Positions 35,285 to 46,598 of a stretch of DNA of 64,000 bases are shown one piece after another (within the stretch, counting starts at the first letter, position 1; every line of letters starts with the position of its first letter). The notes beneath the pieces were generated by a model. That model was not told the origin of the DNA. It made no database searches and saw only the letters and a program-made list of their open reading frames with translations. The DNA is from Effrenium voratum (taxonomy: Eukaryota > Sar > Dinophyceae > Suessiales > Symbiodiniaceae): the NCBI GenBank assembly GCA_963377175.1, contig CAUJNA010003748.1:336678-400677 (forward strand). Reading direction: 5' to 3'. The position numbers and the translations under genes were made by a program.

Positions 35285-37675
35285 ACTTCACATGCAGAAA
35301 CTGCTCAGATATTCTTGAAAGTCTGCGAAGCAGTTCCTGCATCAGGGATTTGACGATCCGAAATAAGCGACCCACACATGATCCTGTCTTCCACTAGGCC
35401 AATACGGTAGGAACTCAACTATCAGTGTGACCTCGCTGCAGTGTACTTTCACTTGGGGAGACTGGCCCTGTCGCGCCTTCCCAGGCAGCCTGCCAGTCGG
35501 GTCAGCTTCCACGATTTCCTGACAAAAATCCGATGCACTCGGCATGGAGCACGAAAGATTTTCTTGGCCCCCCTCCTTTGTTTACTGTTGTTTTCTCAAA
35601 AGGACACGCATGTGAGGTCTACCCCCAACCTGTGGCAGAATTCGCGGTGATCATCACTGAAGCAAGTCTGGATGGCAGGGGACGCTCGCTAGATACGCAC
35701 GTGGTTGTGAGATGCAGATCCGACGATATGCATGAGAAGCAGTAGCACGTAGAAGCGGAAGGACTGCCAAACCAACAATTGGTCAGTATGCTCACGCTGC
35801 CCTGTCACCGTTGCAAATGCCACGGCAAGGCCTGCGCCAAATGCCTTCGTAAGTACGTACATATGTGCCGGTTGCAAAAAACATCACATCAAACTGACAA
35901 ATGCTGGTGACTCTTCCTCCCCACAAACAGCACAGCCCAATTGGTTGTGTGGCCAAGGCAAAAGAAATAAGCCATGAACAACCTGTCACCTCCTGTGGCC
36001 GCAAATATGCGAAAGTATCCTATTTGAGTGTCCTCGTTGTCCTCATTGCGATCTTGGTGTTGATGTTGGCTGATCTGGTGACTAATGGCCTTGCAAACAG
36101 CTCACTTGCAGGAACTGCTCAAATATTCTTGAAAGTCTGCTGCCCGCAAATGATCCTTTCCTCCACTGCCAGTACGATACAAAGTGTACTCCGACTATAA
36201 AACACTGGCCCTCTCGCGCCTTCCCAGGCAGCCTGCCAGTCGGGTCTGCTTCCACGATTTCCTGACAAAAATCCGATGCACTCGGCATGGAGCACGAAAT
36301 ATTTTCTTGGCCCCCCTCCTTTGTTTACTGTTGTTTTCTCAAAAGGACACGCATGTGAGGTCTACCCCCAACCTGTGGCAGAATTCGCGGTGATCATCAC
36401 TGAAGCAAGTCTGGATGGCAGGGGACGCTCGCTAGATACGCACGTGGTTGTGAGCTGCCGATCCGACAAAATGAATGCGTAGTAGCGGAAGAACTTTCTT
36501 CAGTATGCTCACGCCGCCCTTTCACCCGTGCAAATGCCACGGCAAGGCCTGTGCAACTCACGATGTTCCTACGCAAACCTACGTGGATACGTACCTCGCT
36601 GCTGGTTGCGAGAAAAATCACATCAAACTGACAAATGCTGGTGAGTCTTCCTCCCTACAAACAGCACAGCCCGATTGGTTGCGTGGCCGAGGTTAAAGCA
36701 ATGAGCCATGAACAACCTGTCACCTGTCACCTTTTGCGGCCGCCAACATGCGAAAGCATCCTATGTGATCCAAAACATGTGGCCTTGTTGTCCTCATGTC
36801 GATCTCGGTGTTGATGTTGGCTGATCTGATGGCTCATGGCCTTGCAAATGGCTCATTTGCAGAAACTGCTCAGATAAAAATTACCGAAAGTCTGCGAAGC
36901 AGTTCCTGCATCAAGGATTTGAAGAAATGATCCTGTCCTCCACTGCCAATACGATAGAAGGTCAACCATCAGTGTGGCCTCCCTGCAGTGTACTCCTTTT
37001 TTGGAAGACTGGCCCTCTCGCGCCTTCCCAGGCAGCCTGCCAGTCGGGTCTGCTTCCACGATTTCCTGACAAAAATCCGATGCACTCGGCACAAAGCACG
37101 AAAGATTTTCTTGGCCCCACGCCTGTGTTTACTTCTGTTTCTTAACGGGACACGTTTGTGAGGCCTACACCGAAAAGGTCTACCCCTAAATACCCTGTGG
37201 CAGAAGTCGCGGTGATCATCACTGAAGCAAGTGCTTGATATGCACGTGGTTGTGAGACGACAATATGGATGAGAAGCAGTAGCACGTAGAAGCGGAAGGA
37301 CTGCCAAACCAACAATTCGTCAGTATGCTCACGCTGCCCTGTCACCCTTGCAAATGCCACGGCAAGGCCTGCGCAACTCACGATGAGCCTACGCAAATGC
37401 CTACGTAGATACGTACAAATTGCAAAGAATATCGCATCAAACTGACAAATGCTGGTGAGTCGTTCTATTACAAACAGCACAGCCCGATTGGTTGTGTGGC
37501 CGAGGCAAAAGAAATGAGCCATGAACAACCTGTCACCTGTCACCTCCTGCGGCCACCAATATGCGAAATATGTGATCCAAAACATGTGGCCTTGTTGTCC
37601 TCATGTCGATCTCGGTGAGGATGTTGGCTGATCTGATGGCTCATGGCCTTGCAGACGGCTCGCTTGCTGAGTGCA
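35285..37675. repeat. Tandem triplication of a ~750-800-bp unit
   Basis: Three copies are anchored by the block CCTTCCCAGGCAGCCTGCCA starting near 35478, 36220 and 37024 (spacing ~742 and ~804). Each copy keeps the same sub-blocks in the same order, including CTTGAAAGTCTGC, the CCGATGCACTCGGCA block, and GGCTGATCTGATGGCTCATG. On the minus strand each encodes the same short segments, such as SFRFYVLLLL, EHTDELLVWQ and FMAHFFCLGHTTN, which look like membrane-protein exons. The array may be a tandemly repeated exon set or a partial gene cluster. No family was recognised. Confidence 0.75.
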
Positions 37676-38590
37676 AAGGCCATGAAACCCTTGGAACCTG
37701 AGGAGGATATGTGATGGTTGGGCAATCGAAAATGCCATTCCTGATGTCCACGGGCGAGGCATTTCCAGCCTTGACACACACTGAACCTCAAAGCACATAC
37801 ACGCAAAGCGGCCCACCTCATAGGGGATTTGCAGAGTCTTCATGTCATCGATGGCTGGATTGCTTACCTCCGCCTCAAATCGTGGGCAAGTCCAACATGC
37901 CGAGCTCAAGAACACCTGGCCTGACTCTCAGGATAAGATGACTCTAGAGCTTCTGATTGAACTTCGGAACTTCGCCGGCTACTCCTGCTACTCCTGTCAG
38001 GTTGAGCGGGAGCGCCACTTTCAATCTGGACCAGCAAGCCTGTGTCCATAAATCTGGAGATAAGCTTCTTCCAGCACTTCTGTTTGAAGTCCAACATCAT
38101 GTGTTTCGATTCTATCCTCGGGACAGGAGACAGCCTGTGAGCTGACATTGATCCTTTCGAGCTTCAAGAAGATTCTTTGACCAAGCATGTTTTTGAGGAT
38201 GTTGTTTTTGCTGTAAATGAGTGAGCACGTAACTTCATGCCGTCCCATCAACACATGCTTGGGGCCCCTTGTAGAAGTAGGAACGCGCCTGAGGAACCAC
38301 CCCCCGGAACCGCAATCTTCCTGCCGTCACGATTCATTGCCCCTGCCAATCGATTCATAAGGTAGGATAAACATTGTCATACAGTTGGACTTCACATAGA
38401 GCCACCTGTGCCACATTATAGGCACATTCAATATGAAGTGATCTACTAGCACATGCGTCAAAGGCATAGCCAGCTTTTCTGGTAATGACGGCATTGTGGT
38501 TCTGCCACAAACAGCAGCCTATCATTGGTTTTGGGGCTCGTTTATGTCAACTCGGAGCCCAAAATTCGGCCGCCTGGGCAGCAAATAACC
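37676..38590. other. No gene recognised
   Basis: A minus-strand stretch at about 38020-38200 (YLQIYGHRL; FLKLERINVSSQAVSCPEDR) may be an exon, but frames conflict and no domain was seen. Confidence 0.3.
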
Positions 38591-38592
38591 AG

Positions 38593-38599
38593 AGAGAGA

Positions 38600-38656
<57 letters not shown>

Positions 38657-38669
38657 CGAGAGAGAGAGC

Positions 38670-38725
<56 letters not shown>
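38593..38725 (+). repeat. (GA)n microsatellite
   Basis: About 130 bases of GA dinucleotides, interrupted by a few C substitutions (GAGCGAGA). Frames reading RERERE or SLSLSL are artefacts. Confidence 0.95.
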
Positions 38726-38729
<4 letters not shown>

Positions 38730-41680
38730 CGACCAACGGCTTTACCGGAGGTCCAAATGATGAGGTGGGTCTACGTAAATAGCATCGTGAATTCTGGAAA
38801 AGCAATGTCGGAAAACCCCCACCTTCAGCCTCTCGCAGATTCCTGTCCCTTACAAAAGACAGCTGTACTGAATCAAGCCGCTACAGAGTGATCCACTGGC
38901 TCGGGAAGGATCACGCAAGACGACTCATCGTCCACCTTCAAACCAATTTCTTCGCACTCTTCCTTGATTTGCACCCGGGCGCAATACCTGAGATGACAAG
39001 GGCAAGCTTCAAGCCCCCCTCTCAATGTGTTTCAACACGTCGACCATATTTTGGACCGCAGTTGAAGGATGCATCTGCGCACAAACCGCAAAAATATTAT
39101 TCCACCCGCTGCCTCAACTTTCAGAATCATGGTACAAAATAGTTGCAGCTGCGGAGCAATGCAAGTTGTCGGCAAAGAAGCAGCAGTGTGCAAGTCAGTG
39201 TTAGTCCCACCACCGGATCACTAGCGGCATGAGGGTCTGGTTGCATTGCCAGGTCAGCAATAATGAGCAATACAATTGGAAGACTGCACTGGAATACAAG
39301 TAGTTGCGTGTAGACAGCCATCATGGCCTCAGCTACAAAGCCTAGCATGCCCAAGCCCGTAAATGTGCACAAATCTCATGGTTCAGAATCGGGCTGAGAT
39401 CCAGGCCGGTTTGTCCTTTGCTGCCCCGGATATTGCGAAATAGATGGGTGGCGACATCAGGCCCTGGCTGGCCAGCTCCAACAGTCAGGCATATCCCAGT
39501 ATGAACAAACCCTCAAATGAAGCATCGCCAAGCCGCTCTAGATATGATTGCCATAGCGGATACTAGCGAGCTGGTAAGGCATAAGCGCCCACCTCGCAAT
39601 GCAAGCTTTCTGCAGGTAATGCCGGCAAGCTGAAGTTTGCCTGGGCATCGCTGTAGCATGGCGAACAGGGACATCACAGGAAAAACCTTAAAGCTGCGAG
39701 TCCTTTCTGGAACGGCCAAAGTGTGGCTAAGTGTGAAGGATGTACAAGCAACAAGCTGAGCTCGGAACTAGGAACTTGCAGACATTCTCGATCGCGTGCC
39801 GAGCTGTGAGGCGTAGCGACTCGGCTTGCATCAGCCTCTGCGGCCGGTAGTCTTCCAGCCACTCTGTCCTGCAGCCACGGGAGCTGGCCCCAATCACAAT
39901 TATCGCTGTTGGGCGTCCTGTCAGGACCATCGCGGCAGAGCAACAATGGCACAAAAGTCGCTGGCATGAGCAGGGCAAAGAGTGTGCATACCATCGTCCT
40001 TAGACTCCATGAAGCAAGGATAGCTTGGCAAACAAGGACTCTGGTGTCAGGTGAAAGCTTCAAGCCGCGAAGCGCATCCAAGCTGCGACAGGCTTGCAAA
40101 GTCATGCGTGACCAAATAGAGGGTAACAAGGCAGAACCTGATGCAATCAACAAACTAGGAAATCCCAAACAGCACTGCGACAACTTAGACTCCAGCTTCA
40201 AAACAAGTGCAGACATGCAACTCAAGTGAGAGGCATATTCCCAGGAAGAAGTTGGCCAAGGGCGACGCATCCTAGTGTTGGATCGGCTTACAGACCTTGG
40301 AGCATGCTATTGAACTTGCATGTCCTGCATCAGCTTGGCGTCCACTGACGCACGCTTCACCTTGGTTGCGGTGCTTTGCTACGTTTCCTGAGGAGCAATC
40401 CAAGAGCAAGGTGTCGGCAACGAGAAGTGCGAGAAGGAAGTTGCCATTGCTTATTCACGACAATGATTATCATCCCAGCACGCGGTCACCCTCTGAGGCT
40501 GCAACAGGACCAAGAGAGTTGCGTCTGATACGCTCGGTTTGCGCCTTGCAGTCTGCACTGCTTCAGCGCGACATACTGCCCTCTCTTCAAGGCTGAAACA
40601 AAAACACTTTTGCATGCTAACAAACAAAGGCGATGAGTTTGCTTGTTCAGGAAACCACCTTGTCATAAAAGAATGACTTCAGGAAGAACGTGTGTGGGAA
40701 GAATGTCAACAATTAAATGAACAGTAGCACGAGAGCGGATAGAGGGTTCGGAAACAGCATAGTTTGCCAGGCAGACTGCACGGTGAAAAGGCTTTAGACT
40801 TTTATAGCAGCAAATCGGGGGTGGAACAGATGCTTACACACTATCTGAGTTCGCAGAAAAGAATGGCAAAGATGGAAAAGCATGGCTCAAACCAAAGCAC
40901 GGCAGGAAGTCAGTTGCTCTGCGCAATCCGGAGACTCAGAGGGCGGAACTCAGGGGAGGTCTTCACAGAACTTGAGGCCACAAGGCTACCTACCCGCCAA
41001 GCTGAGGCTCGGTCCACGCCGGCGGCATGCACCATGCAGAGTACAGCAAACACGCATCCAACTGCAATGATGGCCGAGTCTGATTGCATACCTTGCGGCA
41101 TTGGATCCATCTGCACAATCCGCTTGACCAATGGGCCTGCCTGGCCCATATCGGCGAAAGACAATGATCTCCAGCCTCTGCTTGTCGCGAGTGGGGGGGG
41201 GTGCTAGCCGCACAACTATGTGATGATGTGCCTGTCCTGGTCGTTGGCTCAAGCACACGCACAACAAAGCTAGCGTCAAACCTCGGGTTCGAGGTGTTGC
41301 GAGTGCCAGCTTCCTTCTGTGGAAAAAGGTATTCTCCACGTCACGCATGCAAGCACGCCGGAGAAAGGGGAACCGCGTGCAATTCACCGGGCCTTCTCGA
41401 AAGGCCAAGGGTCATTGAGGCCAAGGCATTTCACCGCGCCGCACGGCTATGGAAGAAGTCAGTGCCTGCGGACGTCGGTGCCACATGGCGAGTTAGACCA
41501 GCTGATGGATCCTTCATGTGCTCCATGCCATCCACTAAAGCACTGGGAAGGCTCAGCTTGAAGCAGCTAGCCTGCCTGTCCGGGCAGCAAGCGGAAGTTC
41601 AACGTGTCGCAACGTGTCAATCACTGCACAAGCATGCGCCTCGCTTTTTGCGACTGCAAAGCCAAAGTTACGATGTCCCC
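38726..41680. other. Gene-poor tract; possible hydrophobic exons
   Basis: The minus strand has hydrophobic open stretches at about 39180-39360 (GLGMLGFVAEAMMAVYTQLL), 39960-40080 (TRVLVCQAILASWSLRTMVC) and 41010-41160 (SDSAIIAVGCVFAVLCMVHA). They could be exons of a membrane protein, but I could not link them or recognise a family. Confidence 0.3.
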
Positions 41681-42280
41681 TGTTTGACTCAGGGTCTCTA
41701 CGAACATTGGAACAGCTGATCTCGGTGCTTGCACCGCAGCATACACGACACTATTTGGCAGCAATGCGCAGGTTCCCATCATGGCTATCAGGCTTGTCAG
41801 CAGTTGCCAACGATCATTCTTCTCACATGCTTGTATGGCAGTGCCAAAAGAGATCTGATTTGGAAGAATCCGCAACTCGAGCATGTCAAGCAACGTAAGT
41901 AGGGCCATCTGCCACTGGCCGCTCCTTTCACAGGCACTCAAGGCTGCACTGCTGATGATCGTGTTTGGCTGGATAAGAACGTCGGGAAGCGAGGAAAGCG
42001 TACCTATTGCCCATCTCCATTTGTGACCCTTGGCCATAGCGGCCAGGCTCGAAGTTCCAAATGCTGGATCCCACGTGGCCGTGTCCGCGTCTGTTCTGAA
42101 AGTCCATAGCAATGCGACTTCCCAACTCTCGGCGGCAGAGCAGCAGTCCATAGCAGCGGTCAGCTGTATGCGGCATCGGCGCAAGCCAGCCACCCCCATA
42201 AGCGATAGCAAAGAGAGGGCTTGGTCCCACACCCCTTTCTTGCAAGCCTCCACGCAGGATGCATAGGTAGCCCCATCTTG
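41681..42280 (-). CDS. Pentatricopeptide repeat (PPR) protein
   Basis: The minus frame holds about five to six tandem ~35-residue PPR units. The clearest are TIISSAALSACERSGQWQMA and QISFGTAIQACEKNDRWQLL, with a weaker TYASCVEACKKGVWDQALSL at the start. PPR proteins bind organellar RNA, one repeat per base, in editing, splicing or stability. The ACEKxxxWQxAL style is very common in dinoflagellate PPR proteins, which supports the host assignment. The same frame continues upstream to 42670, but that part overlies a minisatellite and is probably not coding. The final ~20 residues may read into an intron. Confidence 0.75.
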
Positions 42281-42309
42281 CCTGGCAACGTCAGAACAGC
42301 AACGTGGCT

Positions 42310-42900
42310 CTAAGTTGTGCGAATCTGGCAAGGATACGCCCAAGGACACCCCGCAAGGAAATCCAAAGCCATTCCCGAACTGCCTAAAGGCATCCTCCAC
42401 GAGACTTCCCAAAATGGACATCGCCCAAGACGCCCTCCGGCGACAATCCCCCGCCAAAGACACGCACGCCCTAAGCACTTTCCACAAGGACATCCGTCCC
42501 AAAGATATCTCTCCAAGAAACCTTCCAAAATCACCCCGAAGTCGCCCAAAAATATATCGCCCAAGACAACTGAAGCCGCCCTCGAACGACACCCCCAAAG
42601 GCATCCCCCTGAGAATATTCCCTTCACACCCCGAAAGACATCGCGCCACAGCTTCCAAAGACACACCCAAAACCTCAAAGGTCCAACACCGCTACCCCAG
42701 AAACATCATCCAAACAAACTGCCCCCAAGAAAAGTTCCCGAAAGGTCTCACCCAAACAACTGCAAACACCAAATAATTGTCCAAGGAAACACCCAAGACA
42801 ACAGCAAAGACATACCCAGCCAGGACACCTCCCAAACACATCCCCAAAGCCATCCCCAGTCACAAAAAGCTCAGGGAAGTCATCTGCAAAGAGCCGGTTT
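42310..42900 (+). repeat. Degenerate AAGACATCCCC-type minisatellite
   Basis: A short unit around CCCAAAGACATC recurs with much variation across about 590 bases. Plus-strand frames read as K/P/S/T-rich chains (KDTPKDTPQGNPK), minus-strand ones as G/L-rich. Both are probably artefacts. Confidence 0.6.
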
Positions 42901-42949
42901 ACACTCCGCAAACTGAGGCAGCGCGTGTGCCACGACAATCACCGCGTAA

Positions 42950-43400
42950 GCAGCGCGTGCCATGAAAGCGGCGCAATGCATCAATTTGAATCAAAGTGTT
43001 CTAGCGCGCGACGCTCCAAAGCGTGGTGTCCCGCCAAACCTGCGCGGAATGCTTCAAAGTTCTGCGCCTGCCATGGAAATCAACACGCGCCCCTCCAAAA
43101 TACTTCGCCTGCCCAGCAGCTATTTGTGTGCTATGACGTCCAAGCTCTTGCCTGCCACGAAAACCAACCGCGCCCCTCCAAAGCAATGTGCCTGACACAC
43201 TATCCGAACGCTATGAGCCAAAGTGACGCGCCTGCCACAAATTCAGCGCGCAGCCCTCCAAACTACTGCGCCTACCACGATATCTGCGCTCAGGTTCCAG
43301 AAAGCGCTGCGCCAATCACAAAAGTTAGCTTGCGCCGAATCGAAGGACGCTCAAAGAGCTGCGCCCAGGAAATCCACCTGACACGTTTACCATGATCCAA
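42950..43400 (+). repeat. Degenerate ~60-90-bp minisatellite
   Basis: A unit of the form GCGCCTGCCACGAAA, then CAACCGCGCCCCTCCAAA recurs about six times (near 43063, 43150, 43227, 43268 and 43308). No gene. Confidence 0.65.
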
Positions 43401-43694
43401 AATTGGAAAGGGACTGTGGCATAGAATGTTCTCGGCCGATTTTGACTAAGCTCACCAGAACGAGCCGATTGCCCTCAAAACAACCGCTGAAGCCCACATC
43501 AAATTTCAACGCAAACGCGCATTCACAAACACTGCGCCTGCACAGCACAATGCCACAAGAGCCAAGATTTACGCAAAGGCCAATAAAAACAACATGTTGG
43601 GTACATAAGGGGGGGTTTGCCCGGACTTTCAACACTGCCGGGTGGGGGGGGGGGGGTGGTGCTCACAAACATCCTCCCTGGCAATCACCTGTTG

Positions 43695-43974
43695 TAATGA
43701 GGGGTGGGGTGGGGTGGGGTGGGGTGGGGGGTGGGGATGGAGGCACACTTCGTCTGTCGACCCCCGCCCCCAGCTCTCGGCTTCTGCATCTTTGGCTGAC
43801 CCATCTGGAGACAGCCATGACGAGTCAACATACGCCGCCTTTGGCGGAAGCCCACTGAACAGTGCCGGGTTGGGGGGGTGGGGTGGGGTGGGGTGGGGTG
43901 GGGTGGGGTGGGGTGGGGTGGGGTGGGGTGGGGTGGGGTGGGGTGGGGTGGGGTGGGGTGGGGTGGGGTGGGGA
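43695..43974 (+). repeat. (GGGGT)n microsatellite
   Basis: GGGGT is repeated at 43700-43730 and, without interruption, about twenty times at 43870-43974. A run of Gs also lies at 43643-43656. This tract directly precedes the AT-rich viral element. Confidence 0.95.
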
Positions 43975-43975
43975 A

Positions 43976-44329
43976 AAAATGTAGAAAAGGCTTGTCCTAG
44001 GGGGTGGGGGGTAGATGGTTGCCTGTTCTGTTTTTTATTTCACAATTCAACACGTGTACCACCTTATCCGTTTTTAAAAGGCTGATTTTGGGGGCATGAA
44101 ATAACGATATGGATGTGGTAACGAATTGATGATTTGGTCCCCTGTCTCGTTCCAGATTTCAACTTTTAGTTTTATTGATTGAAAGAGGATAGGACTTTCT
44201 GTGGATTCATGGGTTGGCTTTTGGGCGGTTGTTGTGGTTTGTCATTTAATGAAATGTTTATAGATTAAAAGTTCACTATAATTATAACATATAAGAGTAT
44301 AAATGATATAATTATGGTTTAGTTATGAA
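43976..44329. other. Left border zone of the viral element
   Basis: Composition falls from G-rich to AT-rich over these bases. I compared it by eye with the reverse complement of 63317-63840 and found no clear terminal inverted repeat. No gene. Confidence 0.5.
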
Positions 44330-44950
44330 TTACACAGGTTCATCAACAATTAGTTTAAACCTTATGTTTTGTACTCCTACAAAATTCATTCTACTTCTTT
44401 CATCATCAATACATCTGTATATTGTTTGATGTGCCTCCATCATTACTTCGGATATATTATCTATGGTTATATTATCTACAAAATCATCACTACGAAAATA
44501 AAAACTAAAAGTGTTAAAATGGTCGTCTTCATAATTGAAATGATGAAACCTTACAAACATATTTACCTCAACTATTATCACTGCTTCATAACCGTTATCG
44601 GTTTCAATGCCATCTAACAAACAATCTAAGTTTTCATTTTCATTAAAAACTATATCTTTGATGCTTTTTATGCTTAAAGGTATATTTCTTGAAATGTAAT
44701 ACTCAATTACGTGTCTCTTTATATCATCGCCATCTTCAACAGTATAGCGCTTTGTCTTTCTTTTTGTTTCTGTTCTGTCTATTTTATATCGTTGTTGTAT
44801 TCTCTTTAATGTCTTAATATGATTATGTTTTAGTTTCAAATACTCAGGTCTCCCTAACTTATATGAAATGATACCTTTTAATACATCAGCAGGTAAGCTA
44901 GCGCAATTCTCAAATATAAAATTCTTCTCTGACATTTTACCCTCACTCAT
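44330..44950 (-). CDS. F-box-like protein of a viral paralogous family
   Basis: 206 residues. The N-terminal part (LPADVLKGIISYKLGRPEYL, then KLKHNHIKTLKRI) parallels the starts of the proteins at 48756 (LPIEIKNLVLSYSLGD) and 49406 (LPGDIKLYIASYILGH). The L-P-x-D/E-I/V-x-x-x-I-x-S-Y pattern resembles F-box helices, which bind SKP1 in ubiquitin ligases; this link is inference. The rest is acidic and unknown. It is transcribed away from the integrase; the promoter motif AACTACTTAAAGAG lies 25 bases upstream of the ATG. Its stop is followed by the left border. Confidence 0.8.
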   Translation of the reverse strand: MSEGKMSEKNFIFENCASLPADVLKGIISYKLGRPEYLKLKHNHIKTLKRIQQRYKIDRTETKRKTKRYTVEDGDDIKRHVIEYYISRNIPLSIKSIKDIVFNENENLDCLLDGIETDNGYEAVIIVEVNMFVRFHHFNYEDDHFNTFSFYFRSDDFVDNITIDNISEVMMEAHQTIYRCIDDERSRMNFVGVQNIRFKLIVDEPV

Positions 44951-44974
44951 TTTTCTCTTAATATATAAGGTTTT

Positions 44975-44992
44975 TTCTCTTTAAGTAGTTTT
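44975..44992 (-). promoter_or_regulatory. ACTACTTAAAGA promoter-like motif
   Basis: On the minus strand AAAAACTACTTAAAGAGA precedes the ATG at 44950 by about 25 bases. The same motif is found upstream of the genes at 59110 and 59567. Confidence 0.65.
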
Positions 44993-45052
44993 TTTTAATG
45001 TTAAGGGGTGGGGGTTATATCGATAAAACAATATTTTCTAACAAATAATATA

Positions 45053-45979
45053 ATGGCGAGATTAACGAAAGACCAAATAATCAGCAACATCTATTATGAC
45101 TTAGACGAGGGTTTCGGAAGCACACAGGCAACACACAAGAAGGCAAAGGAAGAAGACCCAACGATAACATTAGAAGATGTAAAGTCTTTCTTAAAGAAAC
45201 AACCAAATAAACAAATCAAAAATTATAGAGGCACAAATTCCTATACCGCTCCCTTCGCACGATATGAATATCAAATAGACATAATGCATATGTCACCTTT
45301 AGCTAAAGACAAGAATGTTCCACAGTATGCTTTAGTCGTGATTGACATCTTCAGTAAATTAGCAGATGTAATTCCGATGGAGGAAAGAGACGGAGAGCAC
45401 GTTCTAAAAGCACTAAGAGCAAGTTTTAAAAAGATGGGTTATCCGATGTCCGTGTATTCTGATGATGATGGAGCATTTGCAACCAAAAACCAAGTTCAGG
45501 ATTTCTTCAACAGCGAAGGTATCAAACACATAATAACGAAGACACACGCAAATGTAGCCGAACGTTTTATTAGGACAATGAAAAACAAAATTCATGATAG
45601 AGCTAGGTTTAACAATATGAAATGGACCGATGCCTTAACACCAGCATTGAAACAGTATAACAGCACATTACACTCGTCAACAAGGATGACACCAACCGAA
45701 GCACACAAGGACGACAATGAAATAAATGTAAAGGTCAATCTGAAACTACGAGAAAAGAACAAAAGAAAGTATCCCAGAATACAGGAGAACGATAAGATAA
45801 AAGTGTTTCAAAAGAAAAGGGGCAATTACACCGACAGAAAAGAGTATAACTCTAAATGGTCTAATAAGATATTCAATGTTGATAAAATTGAATATGATAT
45901 TATGGGTAATAAAACTTACAGAGTAGCAGGAATAAACAAACCACTTCTGAGACACGAAATTTTGTTAGTTAATGATTAA
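45053..45979 (+). CDS. INT: rve-family (DDE) integrase
   Basis: 308 residues from the ATG at 45053; an open extension to a GTG at 45008 is less likely because the ATG follows a TATA-like AACAAATAATATA. The catalytic triad of a retroviral-type integrase is visible: D76 in YQIDIM, D137/D138 in VYSDDDGAF, and E170 in HANVAERFIRTMKN. The C-terminal part (about 235-305: NDKIKVFQKKRG, KWSNKIFNVDKIEY, YRVAGINKPLLRHEILLV) fits the SH3/chromo-like DNA-binding domain of Polinton integrases. It should insert the viral DNA into the host chromosome. The last four bases overlap the convergent gene at 45976. There is no reverse transcriptase nearby, so this is not from an LTR retroelement. Confidence 0.93.
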   Translation: MARLTKDQIISNIYYDLDEGFGSTQATHKKAKEEDPTITLEDVKSFLKKQPNKQIKNYRGTNSYTAPFARYEYQIDIMHMSPLAKDKNVPQYALVVIDIFSKLADVIPMEERDGEHVLKALRASFKKMGYPMSVYSDDDGAFATKNQVQDFFNSEGIKHIITKTHANVAERFIRTMKNKIHDRARFNNMKWTDALTPALKQYNSTLHSSTRMTPTEAHKDDNEINVKVNLKLREKNKRKYPRIQENDKIKVFQKKRGNYTDRKEYNSKWSNKIFNVDKIEYDIMGNKTYRVAGINKPLLRHEILLVND

Positions 45980-46248
45980 ACATATTTCTTGGTATCTTCA
46001 ATATACTTGACTTGGTAGAAATCCAGACTTGATTGTTTAGGTTCTTTAATAACTTTTTCATTAAGTTTTTTAATATATACATTTCGTTTATTCTTGTATT
46101 CAGTGCTCTCTCTATCAACTTCTTTTGGTTGGTAATTATTAGTATTATTGTAAGCTGGTTTCTTCATACTTTCTAACAGTTGATAAATGCGTTTATTTTG
46201 TTCCATTATTTCATCAATTTTCAAAAATAGTTTATCCACACCTTCCAT
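45976..46248 (-). CDS. Small coiled-coil protein
   Basis: 90 residues. The first ~30 (VDKLFLKIDEIMEQNKRIYQ, then LLESMKK) form a likely coiled coil with heptad leucines and isoleucines; the rest is polar and basic. The stop overlaps the integrase stop by 4 bases in convergent orientation. Its upstream region shares a ~40-base block with that of 46598. Function unknown. Confidence 0.65.
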   Translation of the reverse strand: MEGVDKLFLKIDEIMEQNKRIYQLLESMKKPAYNNTNNYQPKEVDRESTEYKNKRNVYIKKLNEKVIKEPKQSSLDFYQVKYIEDTKKYV

Positions 46249-46290
46249 ATATACTATATTATAAAACTAAAGTTTTAAAACTAAATATTT
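46249..46290 (-). promoter_or_regulatory. Shared upstream block, copy 1
   Basis: The minus strand reads ATTTAGTTTTAAAACTTTAG, then TTTTATAATATAGTATAT, ending at the ATG at 46248. It closely matches the block at 46599-46640. Confidence 0.55.
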
Positions 46291-46598
46291 TAATTTCGAA
46301 GGTCTCTGTTTCTTAAATGTTTAAATTCTTCGCCTTCTACCATAACTCTAACAATGTTATCTAAATCTTTTTGAGTATGTCCACATACTAACGCTTTGTC
46401 CAGATATAAATATTCATAGCTAAGACCAACACTAAGTAATAAACAGTTATATTTTTTAGTTTGAGTACGAGTTAAGACTATTTTACATCCACACTTACAA
46501 GTATAATAACTAACACCATTATAATTATTGTCTCCAATTTGCTTGTCTAATTCAAGTGCTCCAAAATGTAAATGTGTTAAACTTGAAAATTCAACCAT
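46290..46598 (-). CDS. Small cysteine-cluster protein
   Basis: 102 residues. A cluster CKCGC (C34, C36, C38) and a later C72-G-H74 could bind one zinc ion. The remainder (LLLSVGLSYEYLYLDKALVC) may fold around it. No family recognised. It lies in a run of small minus-strand genes (45976-47362), probably each with its own promoter. Confidence 0.65.
   Translation of the reverse strand: MVEFSSLTHLHFGALELDKQIGDNNYNGVSYYTCKCGCKIVLTRTQTKKYNCLLLSVGLSYEYLYLDKALVCGHTQKDLDNIVRVMVEGEEFKHLRNRDLRN

Noticed and set aside
38485..38805. RERERER and SLSLSLS frames
   Set aside because: Translation of the (GA)n array.
43695..43974. GGGGT array as internal telomere sequence
   Set aside because: The unit differs from the TTTAGGG-type telomere repeat known in dinoflagellates, and similar simple arrays are frequent nearby.
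43642..44085. A 147-codon frame rich in GWGGVGWG
   Set aside because: Translation of the (GGGGT)n array.
45008..45052. GTG start adding 15 residues to the integrase
   Set aside because: The ATG at 45053 has a TATA-like leader like the other genes of the element, and eukaryotic viruses rarely use GTG.
45008..45979. Integrase as part of an LTR retrotransposon
   Set aside because: No reverse transcriptase, RNase H, gag or LTRs nearby; the neighbours are PLV capsid and replication genes.
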